Shown here: one piece after another, positions 7,322 to 17,058 of the stretch
Layout: each line of letters starts with the position of its first letter
Numbering within the stretch: the stretch's first letter is position 1
Assembly (NCBI GenBank): GCA_019118885.1
Contig: DWYB01000043.1
Coordinates: 1-49,903 of the forward strand
Direction of reading: 5' to 3'
Length of the DNA stretch: 49,903 bases
DNA from: Candidatus Mediterraneibacter surreyensis
Lineage (GTDB): Bacteria; Bacillota; Clostridia; Lachnospirales; Lachnospiraceae
Made by a program: the position numbers and the translations under genes
Notes under the pieces: generated by a model
Database searches by the model: none
The model's input: only the letters and a program-made list of their open reading frames with translations
What the model was told of the DNA's origin: nothing

Positions 7322-8992
7322 CTAAAACAGTCCTGTAATCTTTCCGTCTTCCGTAACATCTATTCCGTTTGCTGCCGGTACCTTCGGCAGACCCGGCATA
7401 GTCATGATGGCGCCGGTCAGCGCTACGACAAATCCGGCGCCGGCGCTCACATATACTTCACGGATATGGATATCAAATCCGGTCGGTCTCCCCAGCTTCT
7501 TTGCATCGTCTGACAGTGAATATTGATTTTTCGCCATACAGACCGGGAAAGATCCAAATCCCATCGCTTCGATCCGGTCGATCTGTCTCTGGGCAGCAGG
7601 TTCATAGACAACTCCATCGGCTCCATATATCTCTTTTGCGACTGTTTCGATCTTTTCTCGAATTGACAATTCATCACTATAAAGAGGATGGAAATCGCTT
7701 TCTTTGCGTTCCAGAGTCTCAAGCACTTTTTCTGCAAGGGCAATCCCGCCTTCTCCGCCTTTCTCCCATACTTCGGAAAGAGCAAATTCACATCCTCTCT
7801 CCTCGCAGAATCTGCGGATATATTCATTTTCCGCCTCTGTGTCTGTCACGAAAGAATTCAGCGTTACAATCACAGGCACTCCATATTTCTGAATGTTTTC
7901 AATATGTTTTTCAAGGTTAACAATTCCTTTTGCAAGAGCATCCAGGTTTTCCTCTGCCAGGTCACTCTTTGCAACCCCTCCATTATACTTCAATGCACGA
8001 ACAGTTGCAACCAGAACAACTGCATCCGGCTTTAACCCTGCCATACGGCATTTAATGTCAAAAAACTTTTCCGCTCCCAGATCTGCGCCGAATCCTGCTT
8101 CTGTTATTGTAATATCGCTCAGCTTCATTGCCATTTTTGTAGCTCTTACGCTGTTACATCCGTGCGCAATATTGGCAAAAGGCCCGCCATGCACAAGTGC
8201 CGGTGTATGCTCCAGCGTCTGGATGATGTTCGGCTTGATCGCATCTTTCAGCAGCGCCGCCATAGCTCCTGTTGCCTTCAGATCATCTGCCGTAACAGGT
8301 TCACCGTCAAAATTGTATGCAACAATGATCTTTCCCAGTCTGACTTTCAGATCCGCGAGATCATCAGCCAGGCAGAGGATCGCCATGATCTCAGATGCAA
8401 CCGTGATCACAAAATGATCTTCCCTCACCATGCCGTCTGTCTTATTTCCAAGGCCGACAACAATATTTCGCAGTACACGGTCGTTCATGTCCAGACATCT
8501 CTTCCATACTACCTGTCTCGGGTCAATCCTGAGTGCATTTCCCTGCTGAATGTGGTTGTCCAGCATCGCAGCCAACAGATTATTGGCAGAAGTGATCGCA
8601 TGGAAATCCCCGGTAAAATGAAGGTTCAGATCTTCCATCGGAACGACCTGGGCATAGCCTCCTCCAGCTGCGCCTCCTTTGATGCCAAAGCATGGACCAA
8701 GGGAAGGCTCACGAAGAGCAATCAGAGCTTTTTTGTTCAACTTTGCCATCGCCTGTCCAAGTCCTACCGTCGTCGTTGTCTTCCCCTCTCCGGCCGGCGT
8801 CGGATTGATTGCAGTGACAAGAACCAGTTTCCCGTCCTTATTGTCCCTGATCTTCTCCCACAGATCGTCGGATAACTTTGCTTTATACTTTCCATAGAAT
8901 TCCAAATCATCTTCACTGATCCCTATGGTAGCTGCGACGTCTTTAATATGTTCCAGTTTCGCTTCCTGTGCGATTTCAATATCTGTTTTCAT
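7322..8992 (-). CDS. fhs: Formate--tetrahydrofolate ligase
   Basis: Fhs makes 10-formyl-tetrahydrofolate from formate, ATP and tetrahydrofolate. The 556 residues match the homotetrameric enzyme. [17 protein letters not shown] (about residues 64-80) is the ATP-binding P-loop; [20 protein letters not shown] and [13 protein letters not shown] are family hallmarks. GAGGAGGAGA lies upstream of the ATG. It is first in the operon with folD. The 72-nt gap from ftsK is AT-rich and could hold a promoter, but no strong -35/-10 pair is evident, so read-through from ftsK is possible. Confidence 0.97.
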   Translation of the reverse strand: MKTDIEIAQEAKLEHIKDVAATIGISEDDLEFYGKYKAKLSDDLWEKIRDNKDGKLVLVTAINPTPAGEGKTTTTVGLGQAMAKLNKKALIALREPSLGPCFGIKGGAAGGGYAQVVPMEDLNLHFTGDFHAITSANNLLAAMLDNHIQQGNALRIDPRQVVWKRCLDMNDRVLRNIVVGLGNKTDGMVREDHFVITVASEIMAILCLADDLADLKVRLGKIIVAYNFDGEPVTADDLKATGAMAALLKDAIKPNIIQTLEHTPALVHGGPFANIAHGCNSVRATKMAMKLSDITITEAGFGADLGAEKFFDIKCRMAGLKPDAVVLVATVRALKYNGGVAKSDLAEENLDALAKGIVNLEKHIENIQKYGVPVIVTLNSFVTDTEAENEYIRRFCEERGCEFALSEVWEKGGEGGIALAEKVLETLERKESDFHPLYSDELSIREKIETVAKEIYGADGVVYEPAAQRQIDRIEAMGFGSFPVCMAKNQYSLSDDAKKLGRPTGFDIHIREVYVSAGAGFVVALTGAIMTMPGLPKVPAANGIDVTEDGKITGLF

Positions 8993-9064
8993 CCTGTCTC
9001 CTCCTCTTGTATATTATAATTTTGTATAGAGTGTTATTATTTAATTTTGTCTGCCGCCATTAAA

Positions 9065-11617
9065 CTATTGTCCTGCGTTCAGATATTCCTCAAATTCTTC
9101 TTTGGTCATAAGCACCTTACGCGGCTTTGTTCCTTCTTCAGGTCCGACGACGCCGGCCTCGGCAAGCTGATCCATGATCCTTGCCGCCCGGTTAAATCCG
9201 ATCTTGAACATTCTCTGCAGCATGCCTATGGAAGCTTTCTCTTTATCTATGATAAGCTTTCCCGCCTCAACAAAATATGTATCCTTGTCGTCTCCGTTAT
9301 CAGCTGCTGAAACGCCGCCTGCGGACGGCATGTTCGTATTCATATGTTCCTCCAGCTCATCATTATAACTGGTGTTTCCATTATTTTTGATCAGATAGTC
9401 CACTACATCCTGCACTTCTTTGTCAGAGACAAAAGAGCCCTGGACACGCACCGGCTTCGGATATCCGGACGGATAGAAGAGCATATCTCCTTTTCCGAGC
9501 AGTTTTTCCGCGCCGTTCATATCGATGATCGTTCTCGAATCCACACCTGAAGTCACTGAAAACGCGATCCGGGAAGGCATGTTTGCCTTGATCAGCCCGG
9601 TGATGACATTGACCGACGGCCGCTGAGTAGCAACAACAAGGTGAAGTCCGGCAGCTCTGGCAAGCTGTGCCAGACGACAGATCGCGCCTTCCACTTCTCC
9701 TGGCGCTACCATCATAAGATCTGCAAGCTCATCGATAATGATGATGATCTGAGGCAGTTTCTTTTTAATTTCCTCCCCTGTCTCGCCTTTCTCTACTTTT
9801 GCATTAAATCCTTTCAGATCTCTAACATTATATTCGGCAAAGAGTTTATAACGTTTCTCCATCTCAGCCACAGCCCAGTTCAGTGCGCCTGCAGCCTTCT
9901 TCGGATCAGTTACGACAGGGATCATCAGGTGCGGTATTCCATTGTACACACTCAGTTCGACCACTTTCGGATCCACAAGGATCAGCTTGACTGATTCTGG
10001 ATCCGCCTTATATATGATGCTCATGATCAATGTGTTGATGCACACTGATTTACCGGACCCGGTGGCTCCTGCAACCAGAAGATGCGGCATCTTCGCGATA
10101 TCGGCGACCACAACTTTCCCTGCGATATCCTTTCCCACTGCAAATGTAATGGGCGATGTACTTGCTTTAAACTCTTTTGATTCCAGCAGGTCGCGCAGCA
10201 TTACCGCCGTATTTTCTTTGTTTGGCACCTCGATGCCCACCGCCGCTTTTCCGGGAATCGGAGCTTCAATTCTCAGATCCGCGACCGCAAGGTTCAGCTT
10301 GATGTCATCCGCCAGCCCCACAATACGGCTTACCTTCACGCCTTGTTCCGGCTGAAGTTCATATCGCGTTACGGACGGACCGCAGCTTGCATTTGTCACA
10401 TGGACGCCCACGCCAAAGTTCTGTAAGGTCTGCTCCAGTTTCAGTGCGGTTGCTCTCAGATGACTGTCCGAATCTCCGCTGCCTTTCTTTCCGTGTTTCA
10501 AAAGATTCAGCGGAGGTGTATGGTAGACTTTCTGTTCTCTATCCTGCTGCTCTTCTACAGCAGCAGCCACATTCTCAGTCTCTGCGGAGACATCCGCCGC
10601 CTCCTGAGCTTTATTCCTGCGCTTCGGCTGTTTTACAGGCTGTGCCTGAACTGCTTGAGCGGCTGCCTCATTACCATCGTCAGATCCCGCGTTTTCTGTA
10701 TGGGCCTGTGAAAACAGATCGGCAGATTCTTCCGGAACGGACGTTTCCTCAGGCTCGGCGCGATTGATAACGAAATCATTCGCCGTAACTTGCCGGGAAT
10801 TACTGTTTTCCACCGGTTCCTCGGGAATAAGCTCATAAACATCCGGAGATTTTTTCCGTCCTCTTCTCTTTGTACCCGCAGACTCCTCACCCAGCGTTGT
10901 CGCAAACGAGACTCCGGAGACTTTGCGGTCGCTTCTTCTCTCTCCTTTTGCCCTGTCGGACTCTTCTCTGTTCCTTGCTGCATTTTTCTGTTTTTCTTCT
11001 CTTTGCTTTGCACGGATCACAGCCGTCTCCTGACGCCTCTTTTTTGCATCCTCATATGCTTTCCTGCTCTGCCGTCCGATCGGAGCAAGCAGTGATTTCT
11101 CGGTGATCAGGATCATACATATGATCGACAGGATAACAAGTACGACGTAAGTTCCTATCACACCGATCAACGGACACATCAGGCTGATCAGGCAGCCTCC
11201 TGTAAGCCCTCCCGCATTCCGGTGCTCACTGGCCGCTTTATAGTAAGAAAGCAGCGAAGCTCCCGGGGTATAAGAATTGAATATAAGTTCCAGGATTGCC
11301 GCGATAAACAAAAACAGCATAACCGCCGCTGCAATCTTTATATAAGCATGTGCGTTCCCTTTGTTTGACACAAGGAAAGCAGCCAGTGCAAATATCACGA
11401 AAGGCAGAAGATATGCCATAAATCCAAATAATCCGAAAATTACGGACGATACCGCCTCCCCAACGATTCCTCCGACTCCAAAATTACTGAGAACAAGCAG
11501 AATGCATACGGCAAGCACCGCCAGAATAATAATTTCTCCCCGAAGTTCTGTATTCTGCTGTCCCTTTTTTGGTCTGCTTTTTGAGTTCTTACGGCCTTTT
11601 GTCGATTTAGCAGCCAT
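9065..11617 (-). CDS. DNA translocase of the FtsK/SpoIIIE family
   Basis: This 850-residue protein is a septal membrane-anchored DNA pump. Residues about 28-180 contain four hydrophobic segments. A charged linker runs to about residue 370. The RecA-like motor has the Walker A GATGSGKSV (about 518-526) and Walker B IIIIIDELADLMM. ATQRPSVNVITGLIKANM is a conserved motor motif. The C-terminal winged-helix gamma domain (GMLQRMFKIGFNRAARIMDQL) reads orienting sequences. In sporulating Firmicutes the SpoIIIE orthologue sits beside a TepA-like gene, as here, which favours a SpoIIIE role in forespore chromosome packing. AAGGGGG precedes the ATG. An AT-rich 16-bp palindrome lies 25-40 nt upstream. Confidence 0.95.
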   Translation of the reverse strand: MAAKSTKGRKNSKSRPKKGQQNTELRGEIIILAVLAVCILLVLSNFGVGGIVGEAVSSVIFGLFGFMAYLLPFVIFALAAFLVSNKGNAHAYIKIAAAVMLFLFIAAILELIFNSYTPGASLLSYYKAASEHRNAGGLTGGCLISLMCPLIGVIGTYVVLVILSIICMILITEKSLLAPIGRQSRKAYEDAKKRRQETAVIRAKQREEKQKNAARNREESDRAKGERRSDRKVSGVSFATTLGEESAGTKRRGRKKSPDVYELIPEEPVENSNSRQVTANDFVINRAEPEETSVPEESADLFSQAHTENAGSDDGNEAAAQAVQAQPVKQPKRRNKAQEAADVSAETENVAAAVEEQQDREQKVYHTPPLNLLKHGKKGSGDSDSHLRATALKLEQTLQNFGVGVHVTNASCGPSVTRYELQPEQGVKVSRIVGLADDIKLNLAVADLRIEAPIPGKAAVGIEVPNKENTAVMLRDLLESKEFKASTSPITFAVGKDIAGKVVVADIAKMPHLLVAGATGSGKSVCINTLIMSIIYKADPESVKLILVDPKVVELSVYNGIPHLMIPVVTDPKKAAGALNWAVAEMEKRYKLFAEYNVRDLKGFNAKVEKGETGEEIKKKLPQIIIIIDELADLMMVAPGEVEGAICRLAQLARAAGLHLVVATQRPSVNVITGLIKANMPSRIAFSVTSGVDSRTIIDMNGAEKLLGKGDMLFYPSGYPKPVRVQGSFVSDKEVQDVVDYLIKNNGNTSYNDELEEHMNTNMPSAGGVSAADNGDDKDTYFVEAGKLIIDKEKASIGMLQRMFKIGFNRAARIMDQLAEAGVVGPEEGTKPRKVLMTKEEFEEYLNAGQ

Positions 11618-11641
11618 ATAATTCCCCCTTGATAATTAAAC

Positions 11642-11657
11642 ATACTATATATAGTAT
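11642..11657. promoter_or_regulatory. Perfect AT-only-core palindrome upstream of ftsK
   Basis: ATACTATATATAGTAT is a perfect 16-bp palindrome, 25 nt before the ftsK start. It could be an operator or part of a -10 region. No regulator can be assigned. Confidence 0.35.
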
Positions 11658-11680
11658 ATCATCATTTGAAAATCATGTCA

Positions 11681-12382
11681 TTATATTTTTTTCTCCCGGA
11701 TCAGTTCGTGGAGTTTCGCAAATGCCTGGCTGATTCCTCCCACTTCGTCGATCAAACCTTCTTTCACGGCTTCCTCCCCCTCAAGCATCGTTCCTACATC
11801 TTTGACCAGTTGTGTAGAGTCAAGCATAAGTTCTAACAGACGTTCCTGGCTGATCCGGGAATGCGAAGAGATAAATCTGGCGATCCTGTCCTGCGTCTTC
11901 TCCATATTGCGGTAGCTTTGGATTACACCGATAAACATTCCCGTGGAACGTACGGGATGAACAATCATCGTGCCGGTAGGAACAATAAACGAATAGTCCG
12001 CCGATACAGCCAGCGGACCTCCGATAGAATGGCTTCCGCCCAGCACAAGCGACACGGTAGGTTTACTCAGGGAAGCAATCATTTCAGCTATGGCCAGCCC
12101 CGCTTCCACGTCTCCTCCAAGTGTATTCAGCAGGATGAGCACGCCTTCCGTCTCGTCATCCTCCTCCGCAGCGGCAAGCCGAGGCAGGAGATGCTCATAT
12201 TTCGTGGCCTTTGTATTTCCTGACACCGCCTCATGTCCTTCAATCTCCCCGATTATCGTAAGAAGCTGGATGCCATGTTTTGAGTGTCCGCCTCCAAGAT
12301 CAAGGGTTCCCATCTCCCTTATTTCTTCGTTTTCTTCATTTCTCTCTTTCTGAGCCGAGTCTTGCGCCTGCTCTTTTCCCAT
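11681..12382 (-). CDS. ClpP-like serine protease, TepA family
   Basis: This 233-residue protein has the ClpP/crotonase fold of the TepA (translocation-enhancing) group. LLNTLGGDVEAGLAIAEMI matches the oxyanion and hydrophobic core of ClpP. The nucleophile is expected in LVLGGSHSIGGPLA, and the catalytic His in MIVHPVRSTGM. The first 25 residues are a polar, Glu-rich extension rather than a signal peptide, so the protein looks cytosolic. The position next to ftsK/spoIIIE is conserved in Bacillus, where tepA and spoIIIE are neighbours. GAGGAGG lies 10 nt before the ATG. It is upstream of ftsK on the same strand and may be cotranscribed. Substrate is unknown. Confidence 0.85.
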   Translation of the reverse strand: MGKEQAQDSAQKERNEENEEIREMGTLDLGGGHSKHGIQLLTIIGEIEGHEAVSGNTKATKYEHLLPRLAAAEEDDETEGVLILLNTLGGDVEAGLAIAEMIASLSKPTVSLVLGGSHSIGGPLAVSADYSFIVPTGTMIVHPVRSTGMFIGVIQSYRNMEKTQDRIARFISSHSRISQERLLELMLDSTQLVKDVGTMLEGEEAVKEGLIDEVGGISQAFAKLHELIREKKI

Positions 12383-12470
12383 ATTTCAGATACCTCCTCT
12401 TTATCACGTGCCTTGATCAGCAACGGTTTTTCTTAGATTTAGTATTGAAGAAATATGGTATTTTTATACT

Positions 12471-12514
12471 GAAAAATGGTATGAATGCAAATTGTATACA
12501 TCCATACCATTTTA
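12471..12514 (-). terminator. Terminator of the metY gene
   Basis: AAAATGGTATG (12473-12483) and CATACCATTTT (12503-12513) pair; on the minus strand the stem ends in CCATTTTTC. It lies a few bases after the metY stop and isolates it from the ClpP-like gene. Confidence 0.7.
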
Positions 12515-12517
12515 TAA

Positions 12518-13792
12518 TTATCCCAAAGCCTGTTCTACATCGGCTATGATATCTTCCACATTTTCAATTCCCACGCTGAAACGGATCAGATCCGGCTGTA
12601 CTCCTGCCTCAAGAAGCTCCTGCTCGTTCATCTGGCGGTGCGTATGGCTTGCCGGATGGAGAACACAGCTTCTTGCATCAGCTACATGTGTTACGATAGC
12701 GACCATCTTCAGCTTATCCATCATCTCTACTGCCGCTTCTCTTCCGCCTTTCAGCCCGAAAGTCAGTACGCCGCATGTTCCGTTCGGCATGTATTTCTGC
12801 GCCAGATCATAGTATTTATCTCCCGGCAGAGACGGATAGCTCACCCATGCCACTTTCTCGTGATTCTTCAGATACTCAGCGACTTTCAGAGCATTCTCGC
12901 AGTGACGCGGCATTCTAAGATGCAGCGTCTCAAGTCCGATATTTAACAGAAAAGCGTTCTGCGGAGACTGGATAGAACCAAGATCACGCATCAGCTGCGC
13001 TGTCGCTTTTGTGATATATGCGCCTTTTCCGAATTTCTGTGTATACACAATGCCGTGATATGTCTCATCCGGAGTGGTAAGCCCCGGGAATTTCTCCGCG
13101 TTGGCCTCCCAGTCGAAATTGCCGCTGTCCACAATAGCTCCACCGACACATGCAGCATGTCCGTCCATGTATTTTGTCGTTGAATGCGTCACGATATCAG
13201 CGCCCCACTCAAACGGACGGCAGTTGATCGGAGTTGCGAAAGTATTATCCACAATAAAAGGAACACCATGCGCATGAGCTGCCTTTGCAAACTTCTCAAA
13301 ATCAAGTACGACAAGCGCCGGATTTGCAATGGATTCGCCGAATACAGCCTTTGTGTTATCCTGAAAAGCAGCTTCCAGCTCTTCTTCCGTACAGTCAGGA
13401 TCTACAAATGTAGCTTCCACTCCCATCTTTCTGATCGTATGTGCATAAAGATTATATGTGCCGCCGTAAAGAGCTGAAGCACAGACGATATGATCGCCCG
13501 CCTGTGCAATATTCATGATTGCATAAAAGTTAGCCGCCTGGCCTGATGAAGTCAGCATAGCTGCCACGCCGCCTTCCAGATCACAGATCTTAGCAGCAAC
13601 GGCGTCGTTAGTCGGATTCTGAAGTCTCGTATAAAAATATCCGGATTCTTCAAGATCGAACAGACGTCCCATCTGTTCGCTGGATGTGTACCGGAATGTA
13701 GTACTCTGATAAATCGGAAGTATACGCGGCTCTCCATTGCCCGGTTCATAACCGGACTGTATGCATTTTGTCTCAATTCTGTAATCACTCAT
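12518..13792 (-). CDS. metY: O-acetylhomoserine sulfhydrylase
   Basis: This 424-residue PLP enzyme of the Cys/Met metabolism family makes homocysteine from O-acetylhomoserine and sulfide. FRYTSSEQMGRLFDLEESGYFYTRLQNPT is typical of the N-terminal half. THSTTKYMDGHAACVGG holds the PLP lysine. The length of about 425 residues and the FEWGADIVTHSTTKY block fit MetY better than cystathionine gamma-synthase (about 380). Its partner MetA at 31061 carries the Glu111 that favours acetyl-CoA, so the two give methionine by direct sulfhydrylation. AGGAGGTAACAG precedes the ATG. It lies 21 nt after the CFI-box gene and is the last gene of a yebC-led unit. Confidence 0.93.
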   Translation of the reverse strand: MSDYRIETKCIQSGYEPGNGEPRILPIYQSTTFRYTSSEQMGRLFDLEESGYFYTRLQNPTNDAVAAKICDLEGGVAAMLTSSGQAANFYAIMNIAQAGDHIVCASALYGGTYNLYAHTIRKMGVEATFVDPDCTEEELEAAFQDNTKAVFGESIANPALVVLDFEKFAKAAHAHGVPFIVDNTFATPINCRPFEWGADIVTHSTTKYMDGHAACVGGAIVDSGNFDWEANAEKFPGLTTPDETYHGIVYTQKFGKGAYITKATAQLMRDLGSIQSPQNAFLLNIGLETLHLRMPRHCENALKVAEYLKNHEKVAWVSYPSLPGDKYYDLAQKYMPNGTCGVLTFGLKGGREAAVEMMDKLKMVAIVTHVADARSCVLHPASHTHRQMNEQELLEAGVQPDLIRFSVGIENVEDIIADVEQALG

Positions 13793-13813
13793 CTGTCTGT
13801 TACCTCCTGTATT

Positions 13814-14566
13814 CTATGAATATAAATATTCTTTCTCAAGTCTGCGCACCATGCTGATATACAGATCTTTGCATTCTTCGTTTCTGTTTTCCTCGATCAG
13901 GCTGATACACGGGCTCAGATATTTTTCCCAAATCGACCGATATATATCATCGGCATTTTCCTGCCGGTCAATCCTTTTGACGATCGTCGGGGCGATATTA
14001 TAATACTCCTCTACGATTTCATGTCCGCCTTCTGATTCCGAAAGATAACCGTCGCGGTATGCACGCAGTGTATTCAGCTCATAGCAGTCATCCGGTTTAT
14101 TCATACTCCTGCACACAGCCGTTGTAATATAGCAGAAAAGACCTTTCTTAAATCCGCCCTTTATGCCCTCGTATGTAGAATGTCCGATCTTTTGCTCGGG
14201 CAGTTTCTCATTCCAGACATCAACCATGCGTTTCGTCAGATCTTTTGCCTGCAGGGACGGTATTTCACCAATCAGAGGAACATAAAAAGACACCATATTC
14301 AGTTTAAAGTCAAGAGCCCTCATGTCTCTTTTTCTCTTTGAACTGATCTTCTCCAGTTCACTGCAGACATATTCCGGAATACATCCGGCGATCAGATCCA
14401 TTCCATCATCCGTCCTGTCACACAGTTCCGCCGTTTCTTCCATAAGCTGTGCATACTTCTCTTTCAGAGATTCCATATACTTTTCGTAGCTTGATTTATG
14501 GAATTCATATTCCAGTGTTGCCTTATACAGATCCGTCAATTCCTGCAGTACTTTATCTGTTTCCAT
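13814..14566 (-). CDS. Uncharacterised protein with a CFI-box-like C-terminal region
   Basis: The soluble protein of about 250 residues has a helical, charged N-terminal half with a probable coiled coil (residues about 1-50). Residues about 145-205 (CYITTAVCRSM, then CYELNTLRAYRDGYL and YYNIAPTIVKRI) resemble the CFI-box segment seen at the C-terminus of diverse bacterial proteins, where a CFIATAAYG-like start is followed by an L-x-x-LR-x-FRD motif and a YY-x-x-S/APxI motif. The function of that segment is unknown. Three in-frame ATGs compete; the one at 14564-14566 has AGAGG at 7 nt and is preferred, while the most upstream would overlap yebC by 8 nt. It is sandwiched between yebC and metY. 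Confidence 0.75.
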   Translation of the reverse strand: METDKVLQELTDLYKATLEYEFHKSSYEKYMESLKEKYAQLMEETAELCDRTDDGMDLIAGCIPEYVCSELEKISSKRKRDMRALDFKLNMVSFYVPLIGEIPSLQAKDLTKRMVDVWNEKLPEQKIGHSTYEGIKGGFKKGLFCYITTAVCRSMNKPDDCYELNTLRAYRDGYLSESEGGHEIVEEYYNIAPTIVKRIDRQENADDIYRSIWEKYLSPCISLIEENRNEECKDLYISMVRRLEKEYLYS

Positions 14567-14576
14567 ATCCATCCCT

Positions 14577-15308
14577 CTATTCATTCCAGTTATGGTATAC
14601 GTCCTGCACGTCGTCGTCCTCTTCCAGAAGATCCAGCGTTTTCTGAATATTCTTAATATCTTCTTCGGAAGTCAGCTCTACATATGTCTGAGGAATCATC
14701 GTCACTTCAGCCTGTGCCATGGTGATACCTGCTTCTTCCAGTTTCAGACGTACGTCGCTGAACGTGTCCGGATCAGTAAGGATCTCGTAGCTCTCCTCAT
14801 CTTCAACGAAATCTTCCGCACCGGCATCAAGAGCCAGCATCATAAGCTCATCCGCATCCATGTCGCAGTCTTCTTTCGCGACAAAAATCTGACCTTTCTC
14901 ATCAAACATAAAAGAAACGCATCCCGGTGTTCCGACATTTCCGTTTCCTTTTGTAAAAGCATTTCTTACATTGGAAGCAGTCCTATTCTTATTGTCTGTC
15001 AGTGTCTTTACAATGATGGCTGTTCCGTTCGGTCCGTATCCCTCATATGTAATGTGTTCGTAATTATCGCCGGATCCCTCTCCCGCTGCTTTCTTGATAT
15101 TTCTCTCAATCGTGTCGTTGGGCATATTGTTAGACTTTGCCTTTGCGATCACATCGCGCAGACGGCTGTTATTGGCCGGATCCGGTCCGCCGCCTTCTTT
15201 CACCGCTACCGCCAGCTCGCGGCCGATCTTTGTAAAGATCTTCCCCTTGGCTGCATCGTTCTTTTCTTTCTTGTGTTTAATATTGGCAAATTTTGAATGT
15301 CCTGACAT
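14577..15308 (-). CDS. YebC/PmpR-family regulatory protein
   Basis: This 243-residue protein starts with the canonical [13 protein letters not shown] and contains [15 protein letters not shown] and [14 protein letters not shown], all hallmarks of YebC. Members have been described as DNA-binding regulators, and more recently some as ribosome-associated factors that help translate polyproline stretches. It is cytosolic, and the length is full. AAGAGGAGA precedes the ATG. A good promoter is found at 15378-15406, so yebC heads the unit with the CFI-box gene and metY. Confidence 0.95.
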   Translation of the reverse strand: MSGHSKFANIKHKKEKNDAAKGKIFTKIGRELAVAVKEGGGPDPANNSRLRDVIAKAKSNNMPNDTIERNIKKAAGEGSGDNYEHITYEGYGPNGTAIIVKTLTDNKNRTASNVRNAFTKGNGNVGTPGCVSFMFDEKGQIFVAKEDCDMDADELMMLALDAGAEDFVEDEESYEILTDPDTFSDVRLKLEEAGITMAQAEVTMIPQTYVELTSEEDIKNIQKTLDLLEEDDDVQDVYHNWNE

Positions 15309-15377
15309 AGATTCTCCTCTTTTCTTACTGGTATATCTTAATTCGTCCGCATTTTTTTGCGCACATCATGCTTTTCA

Positions 15378-15406
15378 ATTTTATCATTCTTTTCGGATTC
15401 TGTAAA
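15378..15406 (-). promoter_or_regulatory. Promoter of yebC
   Basis: On the minus strand TTTACA (15401-15406) and TAAAAT (15378-15383) are 17 bp apart, about 70 nt upstream of yebC. Confidence 0.55.
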
Positions 15407-15425
15407 GAAGTCTGTTTGAACCGTC

Positions 15426-15770
15426 TTATGTAGGAAGCTCCAGGCTGACCTTGATCGCCTGATCCACCTTACGCATCATTGCTCCATCGATATGACAGAC
15501 ATACTCTTTTAGCCGCTGCTTATCTATGGTACGGATCTGTTCGAGCAAAATCACCGAATTCTTTACGATCCTGTAATCTCTTGTGCTGATTTCTATATGA
15601 GTAGGCAGTTTCGCCTTGTTCATCTTTGAAGTAATTGCCGCGCAGATAATGGTAGGACTGTGTTTGTTCCCCACGTTGTTCTGTATCACCAAAACCGGAC
15701 GTACTCCTCCCTGTTCTGATCCCACGACCGGACTCAAATCCGCATAATAGATATCGCCTCTTCTGATCAT
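15426..15770 (-). CDS. mazF: MazF/PemK-family endoribonuclease (orphan)
   Basis: This protein of about 114 residues matches EndoA/MazF, a sequence-specific ribonuclease toxin. [33 protein letters not shown] and ICAAITSK are the conserved blocks; the catalytic Arg and Thr lie in GGVRPVL and AAITS. In Bacillus subtilis the order is alr, antitoxin, toxin. Here alr is directly upstream and only about 80 nt separate them, with no room for an antitoxin gene of normal size. The ATG at 15768-15770 agrees with the family N-terminus, but GGAG is 13 nt away; a TTG one codon earlier or in-frame GTGs further upstream could be used instead. Confidence 0.9.
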   Translation of the reverse strand: MIRRGDIYYADLSPVVGSEQGGVRPVLVIQNNVGNKHSPTIICAAITSKMNKAKLPTHIEISTRDYRIVKNSVILLEQIRTIDKQRLKEYVCHIDGAMMRKVDQAIKVSLELPT

Positions 15771-15853
15771 CAATTTATTCACACTCCGATTCACTTACTA
15801 AATGCATATCGCATACTTCAGTATTCCCTTATTCATCGGATGTATTCAATGAT

Positions 15854-17005
15854 CTATCTCTCTTTGATCTCTCCGCCGCGCTTATAGATCCTCGGGATAC
15901 GTTTTCCCAGACAGCATACAAACTCATAATTAAATCTGCCGCTCAGCTCTGACAGATCTTCCACAGTGATCCTCTCATCGCCGTCTCTTCCTATCAAAGT
16001 CACCTGATCCATAAATCCGGTCTCCGGAATATCAGTCACATCGACCATGAACTGGTCCATGCAGACTCTTCCCAGGATTCTCGCCCGCTTCCCACGAATG
16101 AGAACATACCCTTTATTGGAAAGAGAACGGGGATAACCGTCTCCGTATCCCACAGGAATTGTGGCCACACGCATCTTATGCGGTGCAGTAAATGTACCGC
16201 CGTAGCTGATGGACGTACCTGCCTCCACATCTTTCACAAAAGTCACATGACTGATCAGTCTCAGGGCAGGTCTAAGATCTACAGCTTCTTTATTCACCTC
16301 ATCGGACGGATACATTCCATAGGTGGAAATACCCGCTCTGGCAAGATCGTGTTTCATGTCCGGGAAATCAATGATCCCCGCACTGTTATCGCAGTCGAAA
16401 TATCTGATATATATATTTCGCTTCTCTGTCTGCTCCTTCATCCATACAAACCGGTCATGCTGTGCCAGAGTATAAGTTTTGTCCGTTTCATCCGCTTTGG
16501 CAAAATGAGTGAACATCCCCTCGAGCTCTACATTGGGGAGATGGCTGATCTGTTCAATAACGTCAACGCTCTCCTCGCGCACAGGGAACCCGAGTCTTCC
16601 CATTCCCGTATCGATCTTGATATGAAAATATGCGGTCTTTCCCTGGCGCACAGCCTCCTTTGATATCTTTTCAGCCATTTCTTTCGTGTAGACTGTCGGC
16701 CGGATATCATAATGGAGCATTTCTTCATATTGATCCGGAAATACGCATCCCAATACAAGGATCGGTTTTTTAATACCATGCGCGCGAAGTTCTGTTGCTT
16801 CTTCCATACAGGCTACCGCGTATCCCCACACATATGAGAACTCTTCAAACATCTCCGCGATAGGAACCGCTCCATGCCCGTAACCGTCTGTTTTAATAAC
16901 GGCGATCAGGCGGGCGCCATCTCCTATCCTGTCTCTCATCTGTTCCATATTGTACGCAATGGCGTCGAGATCAACCTCGGCGCACACACGATTATGCTCT
17001 TTCAT
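15854..17005 (-). CDS. alr: Alanine racemase
   Basis: Alr converts L- to D-alanine for peptidoglycan using PLP. From the ATG at 17003-17005 the protein has about 383 residues, the usual size. The PLP lysine is in AVIKTDGYGHGA near the N-terminus; the catalytic Tyr of the second half is in ISYGGTFTAP; VATIPVGYGDGYPR and GRVCMDQFMVD are conserved. AGGAG lies 10 nt upstream of this start. Longer in-frame starts would overlap the nnr stop region and add a non-homologous leader. It is downstream of nnr and upstream of mazF, a common Firmicute arrangement. Confidence 0.95.
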   Translation of the reverse strand: MKEHNRVCAEVDLDAIAYNMEQMRDRIGDGARLIAVIKTDGYGHGAVPIAEMFEEFSYVWGYAVACMEEATELRAHGIKKPILVLGCVFPDQYEEMLHYDIRPTVYTKEMAEKISKEAVRQGKTAYFHIKIDTGMGRLGFPVREESVDVIEQISHLPNVELEGMFTHFAKADETDKTYTLAQHDRFVWMKEQTEKRNIYIRYFDCDNSAGIIDFPDMKHDLARAGISTYGMYPSDEVNKEAVDLRPALRLISHVTFVKDVEAGTSISYGGTFTAPHKMRVATIPVGYGDGYPRSLSNKGYVLIRGKRARILGRVCMDQFMVDVTDIPETGFMDQVTLIGRDGDERITVEDLSELSGRFNYEFVCCLGKRIPRIYKRGGEIKER

Positions 17006-17058
17006 ATCAATCATTCTCCTGAAATCGTTTATTACATGTATTTCACATGAAAAATTAT

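Noticed and set aside
8162-8875. Plus-strand frame of 237 codons
   Set aside because: It is antisense to fhs, a certain gene, and its translation is low-complexity and domain-free.
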